Source: an uncultured candidate division Zixibacteria bacterium
GTDB lineage: Bacteria > Zixibacteria > MSB-5A5 > GN15 > FEB-12
DNA: 7,890 bases
Reading direction: 5' to 3'
NCBI GenBank assembly: GCA_913009765.1
Contig: CAJVYT010000195.1
Coordinates: 1 to 7,890, forward strand
How positions within the stretch are numbered: position 1 is the stretch's first letter; each line of letters opens with the position of its first letter. This document shows positions 1 through 6,536 of this stretch, one piece after another. The notes beneath the pieces were generated by a model. It was not told the DNA's origin and searched no databases. It saw only the letters and a list, made by a program, of their open reading frames with translations. The position numbers and the translations under genes are program-made.

Positions 1-23
1 TCAGACGTGTGCTCTTCCGATCT
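1..23. other. Illumina TruSeq adapter remnant at contig end
   Basis: These bases match the 3' part of the TruSeq read-2 adapter, ending in the diagnostic GCTCTTCCGATCT. They are library-preparation sequence left on the assembled contig, not genome. They supply an in-frame GTG at base 9 that fuses five artificial residues (M-L-F-R-S) to the following Lon gene. Genomic sequence begins at about base 24. The identification rests on recall of the adapter sequence, which is distinctive over this length. Confidence 0.96.
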
Positions 24-2471
24 TATCCGGTTTTACCGCTTCAAACCGGTATTTTATTCCCCGGTACAATGATTACTATACAAGTTGGTCGAAAAGAAAA
101 TTTAGAACTGCTTAAAAAATGTGAGAATGACTCTAAAAAGTTTGTTTGTACCTATTCTCCTCATACAAAACGTACGGAAGATTCATCAGCACCAATTCAT
201 CAAATAGGTGTTTTGGCGGTTGTTCGTGATATTAAAGCAGGTGCCGGAAACTCGTTAGTTGCTACTATTGAAGGACTCAAACGTGTTTCTATTATCGAAA
301 TTATCAAAACAGAACCATATATCAGTGCAAAAGTTGATATTGTTTTACCTTCAAAGCGTGTTCCTAAAAATTTAAATGAAAAGATGGATGAGGTTTTACA
401 AGTTGTTTCTGAAATAACAAGTATTGACCCAACATATTCAGGTGAACATCTGAGAGTACTCAAAATGTCACTTGAAGACCCGTCTCTGATGGCAGATACA
501 GCTGTGTCTCTTTTTAGGCTATCTTTAGATTCTCAACAGGAACTTTTGGGAAATATTGATTTAAGTCACAGATTTAAATTACTGCTTAGCCATCTAAAAG
601 CAGAGTTAAACAGAGTGGCAACATTGCATCGAATACAAAGCAATGTGAAGAAAACATTTGAAGATGAGCAGGAGAAAAGTTTTCTCAGGCAGCAGCTTCA
701 TGAGATTAAAAAGATGCTGGGAGAGGAATTTATTGAAGAGGAAACTTCGGCAGCATATAAAAATAAGATAAAATCAAATACATCTCTTCCTGTTGAAGTT
801 AAAACAAGAGCATTGATAGAAGCGGATCGTTTGGGGCAGTTGTCTACAGCATCAGCAGAATTTGGTGTTACAAAAAACTATCTTGATTGGTTGCTGAATC
901 TTCCGTGGAATAAATGTACTCCTGAGAATTATAAAATCGAGGATATTGAAAAAGTTTTATCATCCGGTTATTACGGTCCTAAAAATATAAAAGATCAAAT
1001 ACTGCAAAAACTATCAGTCAGAAAACATCTTGGCGGGATTGATGAAGCTCCCACACTTTGTTTGATTGGAGCTCCGGGAACCGGAAAAGCAGCTATTGCA
1101 AAGGCTATTGCCTCAGCATTGGGCAAAGATTTTATTCGTGTTTCTGTTGGGGGAATATCTGAAGTTAATGAACTCAAAGGTACTTCTCGTACATTTTTAG
1201 GAGCAATGCCAGGTAAAATAATGCAAACGCTTCAAGATGTCGGTGCAAGTGATCCGGTGATGCTTGTTGAGGATATCGACTATTTTAATATAGAAAATGA
1301 TTCGTCGGTTAATATGGCATTACTTGAAGTAGTTGACAGCCGCTTAAACTCAAAATTTTTAGATAATTATATCGGACTACCGTTTGATTTGAGTAAAGTG
1401 TTGTTTATTTGCTCTGTTCGTTCGTATGAAGAAATTCCGGAACAGTTTATACCTCGATTTGAATTATTAGAGCTCCCCGGTTATATTGAAAGAGAAAAAA
1501 TTGTTATCACCAAAAGATATATTCTTCCAAAGTTACTAAAAAGACACGGTATTACAAAAACCGAGTTTAAGCTGACTGATAAAGTACTCGAATTGATAAT
1601 AAATACATATACTCAAGAGGCAGGACTCTTGGGTTTATCGCAACAGCTTGAAAAAATATTTAGAAAAGTTTTGCTTGAAAAAGTTACCCATAAAAAGAAA
1701 AAATGGGTACTCACTGAAAAGAATTTAGAATCCTATCTAGGGTTATCTTTTTATATTCCTGAGAAAGCTGAGAAAAAACCGGAAATAGGTATTGCTGCCG
1801 GGTTGGCATGGACAGGTGCAGGAGGTGACCTTATGTTTATCGAAGGTATCAAAATGCGAGGGGATGGACAGATTACCTCAACCGGTTCTTTAGGTGAAGT
1901 GATGAAAGAATCAATTCAGGCGGCTCATTCATATGTACGTTCAAAAGCGGACAGTATTGGTATTGACTTTAATGATTTTAACGAGTTTGATATTCATATT
2001 CATTTTCCTTCGGGAGCAATACCTAAAGATGGTCCGTCTGCAGGTGTGACGGTCAGTTTAGTGTTGGCATCAATTTTATCCGAACGCCCGATTCGTAATG
2101 ATATTGCTATGACCGGAGAAGTAACATTGCGAGGGAAAGTCTTACAAGTCGGCGGTATAAAAGAAAAAATATCAGCAGCTTATAGAGCGGGTATCTATCA
2201 TGTAGCTATTCCAAAAGCCAATGAAAAAGAAATTCAAGATTTACCCAAAGAAATACTGCGTAAAACAAAAATCAGTTATTTGGAAAAAGTTGATGACCTA
2301 TTGAAATTATGTTTGCTTGAATTTACTCCATCTACATTTACACTTGAGAAGATATTTGCTGATGAGATAAAAAAAGCAAAGAAAAAATCTCGTACTTCAA
2401 AAGCAAAAACAAAAGCTGCCAAGACAAAAGCAGCGAAGAAAAAAACTCATCCCAAAAAGTCCGTTAAATAA
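24..2471 (+). CDS. lon: Lon-family protease with degenerate AAA+ ATPase site, 5'-partial
   Basis: This is a LonA-type cytoplasmic protease. The order is substrate-binding N domain (about residues 6-200, beginning YPVLPLQ…LFPG), helical linker (FLRQQLHEIKKMLGEE, 225-240), AAA+ module (about 300-560), and S16 peptidase (about 590-770). Numbering is from the GTG at base 9; residues 1-5 are adapter-encoded, so the true start is lost. The peptidase dyad is intact: Ser677 in PKDGPSAG and Lys720 in GGIKEK, 43 residues apart as in the family. The ATPase site is not: Walker A is GAPGTGKA (Ala361 for Thr), Walker B is MLVEDID (Glu421-Asp422 where Asp-Glu is usual), sensor 1 has Arg471 for Asn, and sensor 2 has Leu541 for Arg. 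Lys360, the arginine finger Arg483 and an aromatic pore residue Phe396 remain. The last ~34 residues form a basic tail (16 Lys, 1 Arg). Lon normally degrades misfolded and regulatory proteins with ATP; here ATP use is doubtful. It is probably a divergent paralogue rather than the housekeeping Lon. Confidence 0.93.
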   Translation, partial: YPVLPLQTGILFPGTMITIQVGRKENLELLKKCENDSKKFVCTYSPHTKRTEDSSAPIHQIGVLAVVRDIKAGAGNSLVATIEGLKRVSIIEIIKTEPYISAKVDIVLPSKRVPKNLNEKMDEVLQVVSEITSIDPTYSGEHLRVLKMSLEDPSLMADTAVSLFRLSLDSQQELLGNIDLSHRFKLLLSHLKAELNRVATLHRIQSNVKKTFEDEQEKSFLRQQLHEIKKMLGEEFIEEETSAAYKNKIKSNTSLPVEVKTRALIEADRLGQLSTASAEFGVTKNYLDWLLNLPWNKCTPENYKIEDIEKVLSSGYYGPKNIKDQILQKLSVRKHLGGIDEAPTLCLIGAPGTGKAAIAKAIASALGKDFIRVSVGGISEVNELKGTSRTFLGAMPGKIMQTLQDVGASDPVMLVEDIDYFNIENDSSVNMALLEVVDSRLNSKFLDNYIGLPFDLSKVLFICSVRSYEEIPEQFIPRFELLELPGYIEREKIVITKRYILPKLLKRHGITKTEFKLTDKVLELIINTYTQEAGLLGLSQQLEKIFRKVLLEKVTHKKKKWVLTEKNLESYLGLSFYIPEKAEKKPEIGIAAGLAWTGAGGDLMFIEGIKMRGDGQITSTGSLGEVMKESIQAAHSYVRSKADSIGIDFNDFNEFDIHIHFPSGAIPKDGPSAGVTVSLVLASILSERPIRNDIAMTGEVTLRGKVLQVGGIKEKISAAYRAGIYHVAIPKANEKEIQDLPKEILRKTKISYLEKVDDLLKLCLLEFTPSTFTLEKIFADEIKKAKKKSRTSKAKTKAAKTKAAKKKTHPKKSVK
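2409..2438 (+). repeat. 15-bp tandem duplication encoding TKAAK-TKAAK in the Lon tail
   Basis: Two adjacent 15-base units, ACAAAAGCTGCCAAG and ACAAAAGCAGCGAAG, differ at two third-codon positions. They encode two copies of Thr-Lys-Ala-Ala-Lys inside the basic C-terminal tail. The synonymous differences mean the peptide is kept while the DNA has drifted. TKAAK-type repeats resemble histone-H1-like or HU-tail sequences; nucleic-acid contact is an inference. Confidence 0.75.
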
Positions 2472-2498
2472 AACTCGCATTCTGCATAATATAAACTG

Positions 2499-2527
2499 TT
2501 GACAAGCAGCAGTGATATGTGTTACAT
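2499..2527 (+). promoter_or_regulatory. Candidate sigma70-type promoter for the dockerin gene
   Basis: A perfect TTGACA at 2499-2504 is followed after exactly 17 bases by TTACAT at 2522-2527. The -35 box is consensus, but the -10 box matches only three of six positions and lacks the key second-position A. If used, the leader to the TTG start would be about 165 bases. The remainder of the 2472-2682 gap is AT-rich. I see no convincing terminator for the upstream lon-like gene, only a weak 5-bp hairpin (AATAC-TCC-GTATT). Confidence 0.3.
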
Positions 2528-2688
2528 TGCAAGTGTGCGAATACTCCGTATTATTATGTCGGGTAAATATATTTTTTTCATAAATTAATAATTAGTCAAT
2601 GTTTTTCTAATAAAACGAGCTTAATTTAATACATGTGGAAATCGTTAAAATATACATAAAGTTATTTTACTTAAATAAATAAGTGCAT

Positions 2689-2693
2689 GGAGG
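2689..2693 (+). promoter_or_regulatory. Shine-Dalgarno GGAGG that sets a TTG start
   Basis: GGAGG lies seven bases before the TTG at 2701-2703, an optimal distance. It lies inside the reading frame that an upstream GTG at 2683 would open, so that GTG cannot use it. Initiation at the TTG gives a clean signal peptide (MKKITICFIAAILLI). Confidence 0.82.
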
Positions 2694-2700
2694 CAATCTT

Positions 2701-5025
2701 TTGAAAAAAATAACAATCTGTTTTATTGCGGCAATACTGCTGATAACAAATGGAGAAGTCTTTTCTCAGGCTATTTCTCTTGACGGTACAACCGGCGGTA
2801 TTAGTAACGATACTATTTTTGTGAATCAACAGGTTGAATTTGATATTCGCATAAATGTTGAAGGTTCAAGTCATAGTGGTTTTTCAAATGGGTTCAGGGT
2901 TTATTCAACTGATGGAGCTGAATGGACATCAATGGTTGGAGATACTTTTTCATTTGGATGGGGAGAGTTGTTTGATCTTATCTTTAGCATCGACAATTTT
3001 TCTGTAACAGGTAGTGATGCGGATACGATTGGCTTTGGTGGAGTTGCAATTTTTGGACCGGGCTTTTCCTCAACTTTTAATGAAATAACTTATTCAATAA
3101 CTATTGGACCTGTTGATCCTATCTATCATAAAAAACATATTTGCTTAGACTCTACATTTTATCCCCCAACAGGTGAATGGATATGGGCAGGACCGGAAGT
3201 TATCCCAAGTTGGGATGGACCGCATTGTTTTACTGTTATAGATCCAAACGCACCATCTGACCCTTCCAGCATTGTTCTTTCGTCAGATTTTCTTGATTTT
3301 ACGGCTGTTGAGGGTGAGTCTGCTCCGCCATCTCAAACTTTTGATATTTTAACAGATCAGGATCCATTTAATTTTACATTAAATGAAGCTGTCGACTGGA
3401 TATATATCAGTCCTCTTCAAGGAACTTCGGGGCAAGCTATCACAACTTCTATAAATCCAACAGGATTGACAGCAGGTACATATATAGATTCAATTGAGGT
3501 TGTCGCACCAACAACTGTTAATTCACCTCAGTGGGTTGTTGTCACGCTTGTTGTAGAACCTCCTCCGCCAACTATTGCAGTTTCTCAATCAGAACTCTTT
3601 TTTAATGCAGTTGCCGGTGAGGCAAACCCTGATGATAAAATTATTTCAATCTCTAATTCAAATGTCGGAAGTGCTGATTTAAACTGGTCTGTTTCAAATA
3701 GTGAAAGCTGGCTTTCTTTAAGTCCGTCTTCAGGTGTGAATTCCGGAGATGTTACTGTATCAGTAGATATAACAGGTTTAGGTTTTAATGATTATTCTGA
3801 TACAATCATAGTTACTGACCCTCAGGCAACAAACGACCCTGTAAAAATTCCTGTTAATTTATCGGTTGGTTCTGATCTGCCGTTGATTGCTGTTGATTCA
3901 GCATTTAATTATATTATTGTTGAGAAAAGTAGTGGGTCAACAGCTCCACCTCGAGAGATTCTCATTTATAATGGTGGGGCAGGCGGTATGACATATTCGT
4001 TGAGCGAATCTTCACCAAGGATATTTACCTTAAATCCTACCGCAGGAGTTGCTCCCGAAACAGTAACTGTTGGATTTAAAGTTTTAGCCGGTTCTGCCGG
4101 TGAGGATTTCTTTGATACGCTTTGGGTATCTTCTCCAGAGGCGATTAATTCTCCGTTTCCTGTTGTTTTTCAGTTTCATTATGTTGAAACAGCAGCTCAG
4201 ATTATTATGAACGATACGGTTGAAGTTAATGTTTTTGAGTGTGATCAAGGAGCTTTTGCTTTAAATCCTCAAGGATATTTTAATGTCTCTAATGTTTCGG
4301 GTGGTGAGTCATATTATCCTCAATTTGATTTTGAATCTGAGCTCTTCTCGTTAGAATTTGAGAACAACACTATCCCTGAATTTGTCTCTGTTGTTGCCAA
4401 TGATTTACAACTTCCTTTGGGTACTTATTATGATACGATTACAGTTTCTGCTATTAATACTATTAATTCTCCTCAAAATATTATAGTTAAATATAATGTT
4501 ATCCCCGGTGTAACTACTCCTAAAATAGTACTGCCTACTTCGCACTATATCATTCCGACTCGAAAGAATGAAGGACCTCGTAATGATGCAGTATTGAGAG
4601 TGTTAAATCTTTATGGCGGATGTATGGAATGGAATGTAGATAATAATATCCCATGGTTATTCCCAAGTAATACCTCAGGTAATGTTCCCGGAGATATGGT
4701 TCTTGTCGTAAATGCGATTAATATGAGCTTAGGTACCTATGTAGATACAATGCTTATAAATGCTCCATTAGCTTCAAATTCTCCACAAAAGGTGGCTTTT
4801 GAATTAAAGGTTTGGGAACTTACAGGAGACTTTAATTGGGATGGTGTTATAAATCTTTCTGATCTTGTTTTGATGATTAATTACTTTTTTGCTGATGGTG
4901 TTGGACCGGAACCTGAGTGGAGAGTTGCTGATGTAGACTGTAATTCTATATTAAATCTTTCAGATATTGTACGAATGATTGATTATATGTTTAAAAATGG
5001 TCCGATTTTATGCGGTAATCCTTAA
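2701..5025 (+). CDS. Secreted multi-repeat protein with C-terminal type I dockerin
   Basis: Predicted to be exported by Sec: residues 1-22 are a signal peptide (Lys2-Lys3, hydrophobic core ICFIAAILLI, likely cut at VFS|Q). Residues 24-182 form an unassigned beta-rich domain with a possible Cys148-Cys176 disulfide. About 190-705 hold five Ig-fold, BACON-like repeats, each ending in a G-T-Y-x-D-T/S-I strand followed by N-S-P-Q. Residues 708-773 are a dockerin with two complete calcium loops: Asp710-Asn712-Asp714-Asn718-Asp721 and Asp744-Asp746-Asn748-Asn752-Asp755. Cys747 and Cys771 may form a disulfide there. Dockerins bind cohesins in cellulosomes, but many non-cellulolytic bacteria carry them on surface proteins. 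No catalytic domain is visible, so a structural, adhesive or surface-display role is inferred. The TTG start is chosen over an in-frame GTG 18 bases upstream because of the Shine-Dalgarno site and signal peptide. It stands alone between a possible promoter and a strong terminator. Confidence 0.88.
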   Translation: MKKITICFIAAILLITNGEVFSQAISLDGTTGGISNDTIFVNQQVEFDIRINVEGSSHSGFSNGFRVYSTDGAEWTSMVGDTFSFGWGELFDLIFSIDNFSVTGSDADTIGFGGVAIFGPGFSSTFNEITYSITIGPVDPIYHKKHICLDSTFYPPTGEWIWAGPEVIPSWDGPHCFTVIDPNAPSDPSSIVLSSDFLDFTAVEGESAPPSQTFDILTDQDPFNFTLNEAVDWIYISPLQGTSGQAITTSINPTGLTAGTYIDSIEVVAPTTVNSPQWVVVTLVVEPPPPTIAVSQSELFFNAVAGEANPDDKIISISNSNVGSADLNWSVSNSESWLSLSPSSGVNSGDVTVSVDITGLGFNDYSDTIIVTDPQATNDPVKIPVNLSVGSDLPLIAVDSAFNYIIVEKSSGSTAPPREILIYNGGAGGMTYSLSESSPRIFTLNPTAGVAPETVTVGFKVLAGSAGEDFFDTLWVSSPEAINSPFPVVFQFHYVETAAQIIMNDTVEVNVFECDQGAFALNPQGYFNVSNVSGGESYYPQFDFESELFSLEFENNTIPEFVSVVANDLQLPLGTYYDTITVSAINTINSPQNIIVKYNVIPGVTTPKIVLPTSHYIIPTRKNEGPRNDAVLRVLNLYGGCMEWNVDNNIPWLFPSNTSGNVPGDMVLVVNAINMSLGTYVDTMLINAPLASNSPQKVAFELKVWELTGDFNWDGVINLSDLVLMINYFFADGVGPEPEWRVADVDCNSILNLSDIVRMIDYMFKNGPILCGNP
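3268..4815 (+). repeat. Five Ig/BACON-like protein repeats of about 105 residues
   Basis: The conserved Asp of the G-T-Y-x-D strand recurs at residues 263, 367, 472, 578 and 682, spaced 104, 105, 106 and 104. Each is followed about 9-12 residues later by an N-S-P or N-D-P turn. Repeats 1 and 2 carry the BACON-like 'W-x-x-x-SP-x-x-G' turn (SPLQG, SPSSG); repeat 3 has NPTAG, repeat 5 SNTSG, and repeat 4 has lost it. The DNA is not obviously repetitive, so the duplications are old. Repeat boundaries are approximate. Confidence 0.8.
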
Positions 5026-5047
5026 TAAAAATTTCTAAAATTGTTAG

Positions 5048-5081
5048 AACCGCTGTTACAGACTGTAATAGCGGTTTTTTT
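5048..5081 (+). terminator. Intrinsic terminator after the dockerin gene
   Basis: A 13-bp stem (5048-5060 with 5064-5076; AACCGCTGTTACA against TGTAATAGCGGTT) has one G-U pair and a three-base GAC loop. It is followed by a run of seven T from 5075 to 5081. It lies 22 bases after the dockerin gene's TAA. A smaller hairpin (TTCTAA…TTAGAA, 5033-5049) abuts its base and could compete or assist. This separates the dockerin unit from miaB. Confidence 0.9.
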
Positions 5082-5128
5082 ATACAGAATCTATAATGGG
5101 TAATAGCAGTCTATTCTAAAATTATTTT

Positions 5129-5163
5129 TTTGTTTTACATTATTTAAATATTGTGTATCTTTG
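5129..5163 (+). promoter_or_regulatory. Candidate Bacteroidetes-type promoter for miaB
   Basis: TATCTTTG at 5156-5163 fits the Bacteroidetes -7 consensus TAnnTTTG, with a TTTG at 5129-5132 lying 23 bases upstream as a possible -33 element. The region is so AT- and T-rich that chance matches are likely. A competing sigma70-like pair, TTGGTT (5181-5186) and TATAAA (5204-5209) with a 17-base spacer, would put the transcription start almost at the miaB ATG. Confidence 0.3.
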
Positions 5164-5216
5164 ATAATTGAAATGAGAGCTTGGTTTATTAGGAATTTTA
5201 GTATATAAAAAGTAGT

Positions 5217-6536
5217 ATGACACAAAATAAAAAAATAGAGACATTTCACATTTCTACTTATGGCTGTCAGATGAATTTAGCTGATTCTTCAATTTTGGCT
5301 ACAAGTTTGACTACTCGCGGATATCGCAGGGTAGCAGATGAAAAAGATGCCGATCTTATTGTCTTAAATACATGTTCTGTTCGAGAGAAAGCTGAGTCAA
5401 GAGTTTTCGGCAGATTAGGTGAAATATATAAATACAAACGTGAAAAACCGTTTATGAAAATTGCTGTAGTTGGATGTATGGCTCAACGTCTTGCTGATGA
5501 TTTAATTAAAAAAGTTCCGCATGTTGATTATGTCTTAGGAACTGACCGAATTTTTGAACTCCCTGATGCTCTTGAGGGAATAGAGGGAACCAGTTCTGTT
5601 ATGACTGCCTTTGGACATGAAAATATGGATATGATAGAACCGGTCAAAGAGACACCGTATTCAGGTTTTGTAACAATTTCGCGAGGGTGTGACAATTATT
5701 GTACCTATTGTATCGTTCCATATGTCAGAGGAAAAGAGCGGTCTCATTCTGATGATTATATTGTTGATGCTGTCAAAAAGATGGTTGACGAGGGAGTAGT
5801 TGAGGCAACTTTATTAGGGCAGAATGTAAATAGTTACAAATATAACGATACCGATTTCCCTAAACTTTTATCACGTGTTGCCAAAGAGTCAGGAATTAAA
5901 CGCTTGAGATTTATGACCTCTCATCCAAAAGATTTATCAAAACAGTTAGTTGATGTCATGGCTGAAGATTCGACAATTATGCCTCATATTCATTTACCGG
6001 TGCAGGCAGGTTCAAATAGAGTTTTGCAGAAAATGGGTCGGATTTATACCATTGAACACTATATGAAAATTATTGAATATGTTAAAACTAATCTTCCGTA
6101 TGTTGTCCTTACGACCGACATTATTGTTGGCTATCCAACCGAAACAGAATCTGAATATGAAGAGACGTTAAAAATTGTTTCTGATGTTCGGTACGATTCG
6201 GCATTCATGTTCCGATATTCCGTTCGCCCCGGAACAGCTGCCGCAGATTTTGTCGATGATGTCTCCGAAGATGATAAAATTCGCAGACTTAATAAGTTAA
6301 TAAAATTACAGCATGGTATATCATACGAGCAGAATCAGCGGGAACTAAATCAGGTACGGTTTGCTCTTATAGAGGGATATTCTAAAAGGTCTCCTGAAAA
6401 AATGAGAGCAAGAACAGACGGAAACAAAACAGTCCTTTTTGAAGATAAGGGTTTTAAAGAGGGTGCTATAGTGCCTGTTAAAATAACTGCTGCAGATGCA
6501 TTTACATTGCACGGAGAGATAGTGGAGCCGAACTAA
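5217..6536 (+). CDS. miaB: tRNA-2-methylthio-N6-dimethylallyladenosine synthase
   Basis: A radical-SAM methylthiotransferase that adds a methylthio group to i6A37 of tRNAs reading UNN codons, stabilising codon-anticodon pairing in the cytoplasm. The 439-residue length is typical. The N-terminal MTTase domain has the three cysteines for the auxiliary 4Fe-4S cluster: Cys17 (TYGCQMN), Cys53 (LNTCSVRE) and Cys87 (VVGCMAQR). The radical-SAM cluster motif is Cys158-x3-Cys162-x2-Cys165 (RGCDNYCTYCIVPYVRG). A TRAM RNA-binding domain follows at about 377-437. The TYGCQMN and GCDNYCTYC forms point to MiaB rather than RimO or MtaB. The ATG at 5217 is the only practical start, because an in-frame TAG lies at 5199-5201. 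No clear Shine-Dalgarno site precedes it, unlike the other two genes whose starts are visible. The stop overlaps the next gene's ATG. It needs i6A made by MiaA, whose gene is not in this window. Confidence 0.96.
   Translation: MTQNKKIETFHISTYGCQMNLADSSILATSLTTRGYRRVADEKDADLIVLNTCSVREKAESRVFGRLGEIYKYKREKPFMKIAVVGCMAQRLADDLIKKVPHVDYVLGTDRIFELPDALEGIEGTSSVMTAFGHENMDMIEPVKETPYSGFVTISRGCDNYCTYCIVPYVRGKERSHSDDYIVDAVKKMVDEGVVEATLLGQNVNSYKYNDTDFPKLLSRVAKESGIKRLRFMTSHPKDLSKQLVDVMAEDSTIMPHIHLPVQAGSNRVLQKMGRIYTIEHYMKIIEYVKTNLPYVVLTTDIIVGYPTETESEYEETLKIVSDVRYDSAFMFRYSVRPGTAAADFVDDVSEDDKIRRLNKLIKLQHGISYEQNQRELNQVRFALIEGYSKRSPEKMRARTDGNKTVLFEDKGFKEGAIVPVKITAADAFTLHGEIVEPN
6524..6527 (+). promoter_or_regulatory. 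Shine-Dalgarno GGAG inside the miaB 3' end
   Basis: GGAG lies eight bases before the ATG at 6536, within the last codons of miaB. With the TAATG stop/start overlap, this supports translational coupling of the membrane GAF protein to miaB and fixes its start. Confidence 0.75.

Noticed and set aside
200..463. 87-codon open frame on the - strand
   Set aside because: It lies wholly inside the lon-like gene, has no recognisable motif, and is explained as an antisense shadow.
1068..1091. Idea that the lon-like gene is a pseudogene
   Set aside because: The frame is open throughout with no frameshift or stop, and the peptidase residues are conserved. The ATPase changes look like functional divergence, not general decay.
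995..1177. 60-codon open frame on the - strand
   Set aside because: It is antisense to the conserved Walker A region of the lon-like gene and has no independent support.
2531..2560. Possible terminator after the lon-like gene (AATAC-TCC-GTATT hairpin)
   Set aside because: The stem is only 5 bp and no T-run follows directly, so it is too weak to call.
4201..4815. Idea that the later part of the dockerin protein is a separate gene
   Set aside because: The reading frame is continuous, the repeat spacing stays regular, and there is no internal stop or plausible start context.
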